Under the pieces are notes generated by a model. That model made no database searches, had not been told where the DNA came from, and was given only the letters and a program-made list of their open reading frames with translations. 23,032 nucleotides of DNA from Apostichopus californicus (taxonomy: Eukaryota; Echinodermata; Holothuroidea; Aspidochirotida; Stichopodidae): the NCBI GenBank assembly GCA_020650975.1, contig JAIPMN010037583.1:1-23032 (forward strand). Direction: 5' to 3'. How positions within the stretch are numbered: position 1 is the first letter of the stretch; each line of letters opens with the position of its first letter. Position numbers and translations under genes: made by a program. Shown here piece after piece: positions 1 through 11,200 of the stretch.

Positions 1-756
1 GCAAAGCCTGCTCCATGAAATGAAAAGAAAATGACAGCGGTTGAAAAAGTACGTTTGGCTGGAATAATAGTTAGTCTTGATGCGACTTGCCGACTCCAAA
101 TCGGATTTATGGATTTGGATTAAGGCATAGTAGGGGATGTTTGCTTTCTAACATGTATGTGCACTAATAATGTTGACATTCATCGATAAAGTTCCCATAA
201 TATTCTTTTTTGATGTCTGACCCCAAGGGCAAGGTTACCCACCTGGGAGATGTGTTTCATTATTGACCATGGAATCCAGGGTCTTTTGGCTACTATAAAT
301 CCTTAGAAAAGCTACCAGTTGAAACTGTGGGAAAAATGTCCCTTAGAGATCTTTTATGAAAGTCATAATTGAGTTTTCTATTTGTATGTCTTGAAGGTTC
401 AGCAACACACTTTACCAGTGGGTTGGAATTACAAGTGGTGGGGGGAGGGGGGGTGTTGATGGGCAGGAATGGGAGTACTTGGTCCTCTCTTCAATCGGTG
501 TGTGTGGTTTTTTTTTTGTCTAGTCTGGTAAACAATGGTCGTTACAAAGCGGATTATCTGCTTTCTAATAAAGTTAATGTGATGACACTAACATCATAAA
601 AGGAAAGCTGGGATGCTCCTGAGGGTCTTTGTTTGCTTGAACTCAGCTTGCGCCCGCAGGCGTCCACAGGATTCCGTATAAAATCGTTTGGAGAAGACGC
701 CTAAACACAAAACTCTGTTTTTCCCAGATAGTGTTACAATGCTTCTATTGTACCTC
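1..756. other. Intronic, no gene seen
   Basis: Presumed part of the adducin intron upstream of exon A. I searched for the adducin head motif RNHGLV and its flanks in all + frames and did not find it. The only open frame (369-599) is low-complexity around a G-run at 440-451 and is not supported. Confidence 0.5.
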
Positions 757-762
757 ATACAT

Positions 763-1333
763 GTAGTGAGGTGAAGTTTTGAATATTCAGAGCTTGGTAC
801 TACTTCTATATCCTCAAGGGGGTAACACTATTGACCAATTGCTGGACACCCTCTTCACCCTACATAATAGTATCGTACTGCAGTTAATGTAGTAACGGCA
901 TTGTATACATGTACATTACTCTGTCAGTTGGCAGGTAGTGATGTGAACTGTATCACTACGCTGAATGGGGTAGGCACGCTAGCGTGGTGCATCCCAGACA
1001 TTCTGAGCGTGGGTTTTCCAAATAATTGCGAACGAAGTAAAGTGAAAATATCTTAACAGAAGTCAAAGAGAAGGTATTGCGTTTCGGTATCAAATAAGAC
1101 TTGGAAGATAAGATGTTTGGTGAGTTTAAATGACGTTTCTTTATGAGTTATAAAAAGATAATCATATAACAGTTAGAATTAAGAAGTATTTCAAACCATA
1201 AATTGAATATTGTTGTTAACGTTACAGCTATGTATAACGATCTGTATTAGATTTGAATTGGTCAATAGTGTTACCCCCTTGAGGATATAGAAGTAGTACC
1301 AAACTCTGAATATTCAAAACTTCACCTCACTAC
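763..1333. mobile_element. MITE-like element with 78-bp terminal inverted repeats
   Basis: 763-840 and 1256-1333 are inverted copies differing at one position that I could see (c793). The outer end reads GTAGTGAGGTGAAG and the inner end TAACACTATTGACCAATT. The element is flanked on both sides by the 6-bp direct repeat ATACAT (757-762 and 1334-1339), consistent with a target-site duplication. The 415-bp centre has no coding potential. Size, TIRs and TSD indicate a non-autonomous DNA transposon; the superfamily is not assignable by eye. Confidence 0.85.
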
Positions 1334-1339
1334 ATACAT

Positions 1340-2030
1340 ATTGTACATAATGCATATATGCCTATTTGCTATCATGGTGCCTTGCAGAATCCAGGTATCG
1401 GTTATATCCACCGTAGAGAAGTTGACATCTGTTTTGTCCCTTAAACAGCAAATTATCAAATAGCCAAGTTTGGTCCAGTTTTGTTGACAGACAAATTTTT
1501 TTTGGGATAGGAACAAATGAAGTATTATTGCCCAGACAGACAGTTGCTCAAATATTTGCCTGTTGAAGGAGAAGTACATTTCTGTGTTTGTTCTGTAATG
1601 GCAGTATTGAGCTCTAGTTTGTCCCTTTGTCAGAGAGATGGAAGACAAAATTCTTCACTTGAGAAGGATTCAAAGGTTTCATCAAAAGGTTGAAAGTTCA
1701 AACCGGATTTAAGCTAAAATTGGACTCTAAAGTGGGTCTTGTATTTTTGAAGCACGTACGCCAAACGGATTGTTTCTTCGGCAAATCATGTACGATGTTG
1801 TCGTCCTCTTATTTGAAATTGCTTGAGTTTCATTCGCCGGATGGCATATATAAGATGGCATATATAAGAAGCTCCTTAGTAGTGTTAGGACCAGCAGAGC
1901 AAAGTCGGCGCCGAGAAACGGCAAAGGAGGAATAAGAGAGATTAAAAGAGTCGCTCGTAAGACTTGTGCTCGATAATGTAACAACAAACTGCATTCAAAC
2001 GTTTTACAGTATGCTAATTATTCGTGACAG
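1340..2030. other. Intron with a 14-bp tandem duplication
   Basis: No exon recognised. The unit atggcatatataag occurs twice head to tail at 1841-1854 and 1855-1868. ORFs on both strands here (1322-1648 minus, 1690-1935 plus, 1727-1987 minus) lack family resemblance or splice logic. Confidence 0.5.
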
Positions 2031-2201
2031 ATACGTGCTGTAGCCGTAGGCCTGGATAATGTCATCCACCTACCGGATGAAGTCAGAGACAAGGTCCATG
2101 AAGAGACTGCCAAGGGCGCATGTGGGGTCAGTGAGACGGGACACAAACTGAAGGTCGGTGAACTGGAGTTCAAAGGCATGATGAGACATTTGGACAATAT
2201 G
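2031..2201 (+). CDS. ADD1: Adducin exon A: end of head / neck
   Basis: 57 codons, phase 0 at both ends, acceptor ...gtgacag| and donor atg|gtaaga. Translation starts IRAVAVGLDNVIHLPDEV and ends KVGELEFKGMMRHLDNM. It aligns with the adducin segment that leaves the aldolase-like head (human VRTLASAGGPDNLVLL) and enters the neck (EFEALMRMLDNL). The neck mediates oligomerisation and cooperates with the tail in actin capping. There is no stop in frame, and GC is higher than in flanking DNA. The upstream polypyrimidine tract is weak, so the exact start is less certain than the end. The preceding exon (RNHGLV-type head sequence) is not in the window. Confidence 0.88.
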
Positions 2202-5200
2202 GTAAGATTTCAAAATGCAAAAATTCCAACACACTTTGCCTGCAACGTCTGTGCAGCAGACGAACTAGCCTTATTTGCATTTAAAGATCTGGGCAGACAT
2301 AGCAATAATTTACTATGCAAATTGCCAACTGAAGGCGTCGCTAGTTAACGTATGAGCTTTTAAATCATAGCGAATGCGCTTTATTAGGTGAGATAACTCA
2401 GTGAGAAGTGAGTTGTGTGAAGTCAGTGTGGATAAGCAGGTAGCTTCGTTCAGTCAAAGTAAACAGCTGTGACGTATCAAGATGGTTGGATACACCATTC
2501 GATTTGATTTGTGTCGTACTTGAAAACTCTAATTGTTACAGCTTGATACTCTCTTAGATTCAATATATAATAGTATTGGCAAGCTCTTGACTTAATAATC
2601 AGAATGGTTTTGAAGCGAACCGCGGATGGCGGGGGAAATTACCAGATTAAGGGTCCTTCGCTTCGAACTCACAAGTGATAAATGAGGATGCAAGAGTGTT
2701 CTTGCGATGAAACAACAGCTGACTATTTATTACAAACTCTAAAATGAAAATATACATATGTATAAATCATGATACATGATAATATAAATGGCTTAATGAT
2801 CTCCTTAGACCTTACTGCATAACCTAATTAAATCTGTCCTATCTCGGGGAAAACCTATACTCAATACTACGTAATAATAATACAACATGAATACAATTAA
2901 AGAATAAATACCCGCAATACTGTACAAAATGTATAATGAACATAATGAAATAATCTGCACTTGGAAATAATACAATAAGTTTGTTAACAGGCGAGGACTT
3001 TTAACACCTCAATAATAGCCAGGGCAACCCATGCCAGCTGCAACCATTACAGGAATTTCCACCATACTGTTCCTAGACAGTAGGAATTTTCACCCCCTGA
3101 ACCCACAAACTCTCAAGAGTCTTGTCGCTCTATAGCTATCCACAATGCCTGGCTAAGATTCAAGGACAATCTCTGAGACATAACTTTAAACAACAGTAAC
3201 AAATGATGTTCAAAATACAAAAACAGTATAAACTCTTTAAACAGCGAGCAGTACAATACTCGACAGGTACAATAATCAACTGCGTAATAATAATAGAAAT
3301 AATAACTGTCAATACAACGAACCAGGATGACAAACATCGTTAACGCTCTATAAAACCCAACTACAGTATAATAATAGTACGCAATAGCACCCACGTGCTT
3401 AACGATAAACAAGACACGCTATGAACCCGTAGGACCAAGGTCCAAAAACATAACCTAACATATGTACTTTATACAGTAAAGCACAGCCTAGCCAAAGGGC
3501 AACACTTAAAAGTACAATTCAATTAACTAACAATAGGGTACGTACAGCATTTATAAACAATACTGAACACTTAATCTCTTACTAAACTGAGGTCAGCTCG
3601 CTCACGGAAAAGAAGACTTCTCTACGCTCGCGGCGCGTAAGATCGCGGACATCGAGAACTTCATAAGGTGCGGTGGTCACTCTCTCGCCAGCTCGCCGCA
3701 TGTTGTTAGAACCGCCAACTTGGAAAACCAGTTTGCCTCATAAACCCCGGAGCTCTGCAGAGACGCTGCTAGCCATCATCGCGGCGTGTACAGAACTGAC
3801 AAACACACGTGCAAAAGCTATGGGCAAAACTAACACTACAGCCTATTACGTAATAATAGGGTACAAACCACAAAATTTGACTTTACTACAGTTTCATACG
3901 CTATTGAACACAATCGATACTTTATCGGTTTGGGGGAACTTCAGGAAGCTCCCTACAAGTGATCTGTCGCACACCCCACCCATTTTGAAAATATTTTCAA
4001 GATCACCTGCATCCAAAATTGTGCCGTATATCATGGAAATGGCATAGAAACGGAACGGAATGTTCCAATTAGTTTGGTCCTGAAGGCACCAAAGACAGCG
4101 AATATGTGAGATTTTCAAAGAGATACTTGTGGAAGACTTGATATGTAATCATTTCATGAGTAAAACCACAAAGAAGACAAAGATGGAGGAATGTTGTGCT
4201 GCTGATGTTAGATGCAAGAGTGACTTAGATCTGCACCCAGCACAAAAATTTGATCGCAGGAACTTTTTTAATTTGTGACAGGGTTACAGAACAGGCTACG
4301 TGTACCGCCAGCCGTTTGTGAGACACGAACTGAAGCCCAAGAGCGACGTCGCCTACCCAGCCGCCTCCACCAACTTCACCTACATCTACGACAACGAATT
4401 TGAGAAGAGCAAGTACGAGTCACCGATCAAGATGTTGAACAGGAGGCAGGCCGGCGAGAAGACGAAATGGCTGAACAGGCCAAACACATACTCCAAGGTG
4501 GAGGTAGCCCAAGAGTATGCCGACTGGGGAGAGAAAGAGGAAGGGGAAGACGAGGGCTACAAGACGAAGATACACGTGAGTAGTAGTGACATGTAATTGG
4601 TGGTAGGCACATCATCCGTTTGACAGAATCACCCGACAGAATCCTTAATTTTGGGCAATTTGGGGACTTTGACAATTCAAGACATCGAAGAGGCACTTGC
4701 CAAGGTGATGAAAATGTTTTGATTTTAGCACTTCAGAAACAAAAAATCTAAATCTAAAATGTCCTACAGATGGAATTATCAGAAGTTAGTGATATAAAAC
4801 GAGGGCGAGATGTATCGCGATAGTTTGGGGATCCTAGCTCGAAAAGAAACCAGCAGACAGAAGTTCAAGTGTTGCCGTACTCAATCTTTATTACTCGTAA
4901 AACAGCCTCTGTAACGAGAATATAGAACACATTTATAAATACAAAATCAAACAAAGATATAAGAATATAAACAAGGAGAAACAACTAGCACATTGGAATA
5001 CCATACAATGGCTCAATGAATGATGTGTCTCGCAGCTCTTCAAGGAAAAATGAAAACTGAAATTGTTTCATCGCCCAATTGGATAATTTGCAAAACCCCT
5101 GAGTTTAAATATTAAATTTAAAATCATCCAAAACAAATGTCTCAATTAAATCCCCTGATTTAATAACCAATAGCACAAACACAGATGCTGACTTGCCATG

Positions 5201-8200
5201 AATTGTTTACATACAATTTGGAATAAATTCAAAAACACAGCAGAAAGAATTGAATAACAGAATTGACCAATTTAAGAAAACCTGGATAAATACATGAACC
5301 TGTTAAAAAGAATTCATCCCGAAAACATTCAACGTCCATATCATCATATGCCAATACAACAGGAAAAAAGCATGAAGTTAACATGACAGCATATTAACAG
5401 CTAACACAGAATAATGTAATATCAAATTATGATCATAAATAATACGATACAATGGTACGCCATCACATTATCATATTACACAAAGACAATTATTCTGTAT
5501 CACCCAGAACAAAATGATAACACCATATCACAAAAACAGCAAGTGATTTGTCCCAAATACATTGTAATGAGCAGAACCTACAATTGTTTGACATCACAAA
5601 AGAATTAAGAGATTGTCTCTGGAATTTGACAAATATAATCCATTTTACATTTGTGATCAAAAAGAAAATACATCAGGATAATCAAAGGACCATAAAATAA
5701 TCGGAACAATTTAAGTAATTGATAGACATCTCACTGTCAATTTGTAAAACCGTCAAATATAGCACACATCCGAACTGCATTCCCAAAAATGAGCCAGTCC
5801 CTAGTTACCAAACTCTACAATTCCCTGGTTACCACTCACCGGCCCAGAAATTACTCGGTCAGTAACTAATCCAGCATCAGCAAGCATATCAATTCCCTAG
5901 CGCTCTTCCTTATGCAGCGGCGGAAAGTCACAACAGTTACTTCCCACACCCCCCGTTGACTTACTGTTAGGCCATGTTTTTCTTCACCGATAACAGTTCT
6001 TTCCTCATTTCATTACACTTTGTCTAAAACATCTTTAGAAAGGTGGAATAAATCTCTTTATATCTCAGTTGTTTTCTAGTTTCTATTTAGCATGGCACAA
6101 TCGGACTTTGGGGGTTAAAAATGTAGAAATTTGTAACTTTTGAAAACCAAAAGTCACACGTAAAACACACATGGCAACATGTAGCGTCGTCTGGCTTTTG
6201 AAACTCCCATTTTTGAAAGTTCAATTGTGTCTCTATAACACTGGCCCTCCTCTTTGTCTAAATTGAATATGCATTACAAATGAGTGACAGATTCTGTACA
6301 TATAAAAATTATTGTGATTGGTTAAAGTTTTCAATCGGACCTAGAGGTAACAAATGAGAGTCATCGTTAGAAAATATCGACCTTCTTGCCCAACCTCGAG
6401 AGACGCTATTGTAGACGCCCGCGTGGTAGCGCCTAGTATAGGGGACTGTAACTACGCACTGTTTAATCGTTTGTGTGTAATTGTTTTGAATTTTGTTGTT
6501 GTACCATTTAGAACTCACAATCAGTTTAAAAACACATTAATTGGTAGTTTAACTTACCCAAATTTCAATATACATTGAGAATGCAATAGTTTGCGTTACA
6601 GCAATATAAAGAAACCCCCCGCAACAGAATGAATCAGTCCAATCTTCCTGACCGCGTTGATCCACAGCGCTCACGTTTGGGAGCTATGAGTCACACTTTA
6701 TCCTTCAAAGAGCTTATATTGCAGTACTTTTTAGTGTCGTTTTGGGGGGTGAAGGAATTGATATGTCAGCACAGGTACCCCGATAGGTTCATCAACCGCC
6801 AAACCTATTTAAATCGAAACAAGGTTGTCATAAAAAATGTGCCTAGCTAAAAGTGTCTACATATTTACATGACTTCAGCGAGGTCACACTAAAGCAACAG
6901 TAATAAATAACTGCGATGAACTTCGTACAACAATGTGTAAAATATTCTCCAGTCACATCAATAACTCCCATCAAATTACAACAATATTTACAACAGAAGA
7001 ATTGAGCTTAGATGGGAAAATGATTCCATCAACATAATCAATTCAAAAATGGCTCACTTCATACCCATGATTGATTAGTGAAATATAAAAATCACTGACA
7101 AATTGATCAATGCATAACAATTAACATGGCATCCAAATGTATGTCTGACAATAGAATGTTCTACATAATACAGTAACAAAATCTATCTTCACATCAGGAA
7201 AATACCAGAAAAATAAACATACAACATAATAATTTGTAACCAAGGTCTTCTCTAACCTTTCATCCTTAAAGAATGAAGTGAATACATTTGCTTATAAAAG
7301 AATACAAAGTTCCTCTGATTTAATTAAACCAGAAGTACGCCCTCTTTCCCATCGAAGGAAATGCCAGAAACTATATGTAACTTATAGTTACTCAACACAA
7401 CTGAATCTCTCCTTTCTTAAACAAAACTATTGGACCTAATAAATTAATGAAATACGGCGTGAATCAGTGCAGTCGGGAACACTGTCAGTACCCAATACAA
7501 TAGCATCCATTCATCTACATTATGACTAATCAATCATCGATATCACTGATTGCCCTCAAAATGATGAATTCACATTTTACGATAAATCAAAACTTCAAGA
7601 AAGTTTAACGTTAGAAATTCGTGAAACTAATAATGCAAATACAACATGGGTAAGCACAATATCCTCACAGTGATGCAAAGTCAGATTATTCAAACAAGAA
7701 ATACACCAATAATATCAATAAATACTATTACATCTCTTACGATATGAATATTGACAATGATCAATTAACACTCACCCTTATCAAATCAGTGAAAACAAGT
7801 TAACGTACATCGGAAAATGCAACAATATTCCCGTCTCAAATAGCGTACGTCTTCCCTATCGAAAATACAGTGGTCGAAGAGAACAAAGGAACCAGTGAAA
7901 GTACACTCACCCCAACGCTACCTATGACCTACTTATGGGCGGACCAATACTCAAAAATTGATAAACTGATCAAACTATCAGAAATAACGCCCGAAATGAT
8001 GGAAATTGGAGAGTTACACAAGTACAATCCAATGAATACTGAAATACTATTCAAAAAGATGTAAATTACGGCCAAAAATACATAAAAAATATTGACACTA
8101 AATTCCCATGAGGCTCATGCTCTATAAATCACAGATGTTCTTAGAGGTGCACATTTACATATCACATCCTGTACAGGGGGTAAAGACCATAACAAAAACG

Positions 8201-11200
8201 GCAAGATTTCACTTTGCTACGTTAGTCATCCTTTGTTTGTTTGCTATTAATTTAGCAAATGTTTGATCTTGTCAGAGGGAGAACAGGGATAGAAGGGTTT
8301 GGGGGGTGGGGGAGGGGGGGGGGAGGGGGAAGCGGGATTGTCACCATTCTGGACAATGTGATTATGCGTCATCCACAACTCTTCTCTCTCGTTTCATTTT
8401 TCACAGTGGGTAGGTGACAAGGACCTCAAGAGTGGTGATGCAGTCGCTATCACAGATCCACAACAGTTCACAAGACAGGGACAAGATCCTACGGAGTACA
8501 AGTAGAAGGCTAAAACCGTACGTTGGTGACGTTATACACTGTTATTTCTAATTGGTTGTTTTATTTTTGTTATTTGTCACCACTTTCTCCTAATTCCTCT
8601 CACTTCTTTCCCATTTTTCGCCTTTCCCCAAATTCGGTCTTCCGAGGAGTGAATGATGTATCTGGTATGTTATAGAAAAAGTGGTAAAGAAAAAGAAGAT
8701 AATGTAAAAGTGTATCAGTGGGTGTTACCCTGGATTCGTTGAAGCGGACTCCCCACGTAGGTAGGGTTCTCCCCTTGTAGGGAGCGGACTCCCCGTTTAG
8801 GGAGCGTTTTCCACATGTAGGGAGGGTTCTCCCAAGAAAGTTTTTTAAGTTGTGCTATTTACTACTTTTGTATTTTTATGTCAGGTTGAAGCAGGGTGGG
8901 TGTATATTTCCATTCCATCCCGCCCCCAACCCCTTCCCACCCAGGATCATTTTACACACTGCAGACCCTTAGCAAGGATGTTGTCTACTCTTTGAATTTC
9001 AGGTTCTAAAGGCAAGAGCGTTTTGGGGATAAGACGCACCCTGGACCCATCTCTGAAGTTCTGGCAGGTATAACTTACGGAGATGCTTGCAGGACACAGG
9101 TTCGTTGGAATTTTCCTTGTCTCTGGCCCCCTCCACCTTCCATTCTTCTCCCCACCCCCACCCCCTCTGCATTTATTTATTAAGTCCACATTCGTAAAGG
9201 TACCAGAGCTTACATTTCTAAACTATGGCATCTAGCAGAGCCACCCTCCTATTTATGATTTGCGTACCAGTATAAAGTATACCTACTAGGTTCGGTAGTA
9301 TGTCAGCTGATAAGTTTTTTTGTTTCATGGACAAGACCGTAATAAGTTGGTGTAGGGTTACACAGCAGTTGTACGGGTATGCTACTGTAGACAAGGACGG
9401 AATAAAGCGCCCTCGCTACCTGTTGTGTTCTAACACGCCTCATACCTGCACAACAGTGTCCTGTTTCATTTAAGCTTTTACACTGGTACGAGAGTAAACC
9501 ACCTGTATCAGCCCGACGACCCTCTCATCAATAAAGTGTATTGTTTCACATAGCAGAGAAAACCGTGGGAAAATTAACAGAAAAATGCAGCCAACTGAAA
9601 ATTCTTGGAATGAACGTAATATTGTAAACATTGATCAAGATCTAATTATAATATGGTAAAGTTTGATCAAGGTACCAAGTTTACTTAAAAATATAAAGTC
9701 TTTTTTTTTTTTTTTCGTCTGTAGTTAGGTAATTGCTTGGCTGGCCTATCCCCCAATCCCAACAATTTTTTTTATGTTATTTGATTAAGCATTATCTTGA
9801 CCGCACCTACCAATGGGCTGCCAAAAACTTAAGTATCCTTGCTTAGAAAAATTGTAAAAATCTTCATCATTAATCCAAAACAAGCACTAAGTAATAGAAA
9901 GAGAGAAAATAAAAGGGAGGGGGGGGGGGGGAAATTTTGTTTTATCAATGTGCCTGGTGTGACAGTCGTAAAGATACCATTCATGTGTACTTATTAAAGT
10001 GTGGTGAAATTTACGAATGGTCTCGACATCCCTGTCGTTAGGTTCTATGTAGGTAATATTAGTGAATGTTCCTCAAGAAGGTACATGTGCTACGGGGAAA
10101 AGTTGAGAAATTAGCCACTCCCCCCTCCTCCCCCCCACTCCACCCAGTAAAATTTGTGGCTAAATTGACACTGAAGCTAGTACTTGGACATGCCACTGGA
10201 CTTGCACTTCATGTTAAAATCAATAGGTTGAACAAACTTCCATTGATAAGATCGAATTCATTGATCAATCTCAACTTACTAAAGTCAGCTTACTCGGAAA
10301 CAAATATCTTTCAGTTATGGCTTGTTTTGATATTCTTCATTAATGATTACATAAAGTGATTGGTTTTAAGTGTAGAAATCATATCACCTTTAAGGCTTTT
10401 ATGTGAGTTTCCATTAATCAATGCTTTGCTTTACTTTTGTTGTTGAACTCGGTTTGATCAGTGCTGTTCTACCCAACCTCTTCCCCCCCCCCCACCTATC
10501 CCCACCCCCAATTGCAGTTGTTTCTGGATTGGTTTGACTAAACTCACATGTTTGAAAGACTTGCCTGCAGCTTTTGTTTTCTTTTCAATTCAGTGTTTTT
10601 GTTTTGAAATTATTTTTGAAGTGATATTGTTTATCGTTAAGCTTCACTTTCACCCTCATTTTGCATGCAAATATGTTTTTATGGTAATGTGTGTATCTTT
10701 GCTGAACATCAGAAAGAAAAAAAAAATACAAGAAGATAATTTCATAATAAAACTATAGTTTAGAGAATTAATACTCAGGAGATTCTCAAAGATTATTATT
10801 TAAGATGTGCCAGATTTTCTAAAAACACCGGTTCTGATCCTGCCAGACTGTATGTTTATTGTTCAGTTAAAGTAGCATTCAGCTTGAAAAATGTCAATTA
10901 AAAACCAAACCATGTATACCATATCAAGTACGAACATAATCGATGTTCAAATGATAGAAATTACACAAAGAGGGAGTTTTAACCTCCGACTATGTCCATA
11001 TTAGCTGTAAGCGTTAGTCTTTACCATGTTTTAACTGTTTCTAGCTTTAGTGTTTTCTAGCTTTAGTGTTTGGCTAACAAGGGTGAGGTGAGGTGAGGGT
11101 AAGGGTGTACAGGCCTACGGGCTACAGGAATTTGGTTTCCTTTTGTACATCCTGATCCGCTTTGTGTTTTCTTACTTTGTTGTTTGTATACTGTTTTTGT

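Noticed and set aside
605-670. Possible head-domain exon of adducin
   Set aside because: No aldolase-like head motif in any + frame and no convincing splice sites.
3113-3412. Tyr-rich 99-codon minus ORF
   Set aside because: AT-driven composition (tat/tac runs), no domain resemblance.
4427-4696. Minus-strand 89-codon ORF
   Set aside because: Antisense shadow of adducin exon B.
7870-8064. 64-codon + ORF starting at GTG
   Set aside because: No homology recognised, no splice sites, sits in the AT-rich block.
8745-8840. CRISPR-like array
   Set aside because: Contiguous 20-bp tandem units without spacers, in an animal intron.
9068-9073. Donor gtataa inside exon D
   Set aside because: Using it leaves phase 1 and makes exon E hit a stop; the downstream donor at 9100 preserves both phase and homology.
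8947-9189. Minus-strand 80-codon ORF
   Set aside because: Antisense shadow of adducin exon D plus C-rich intron.
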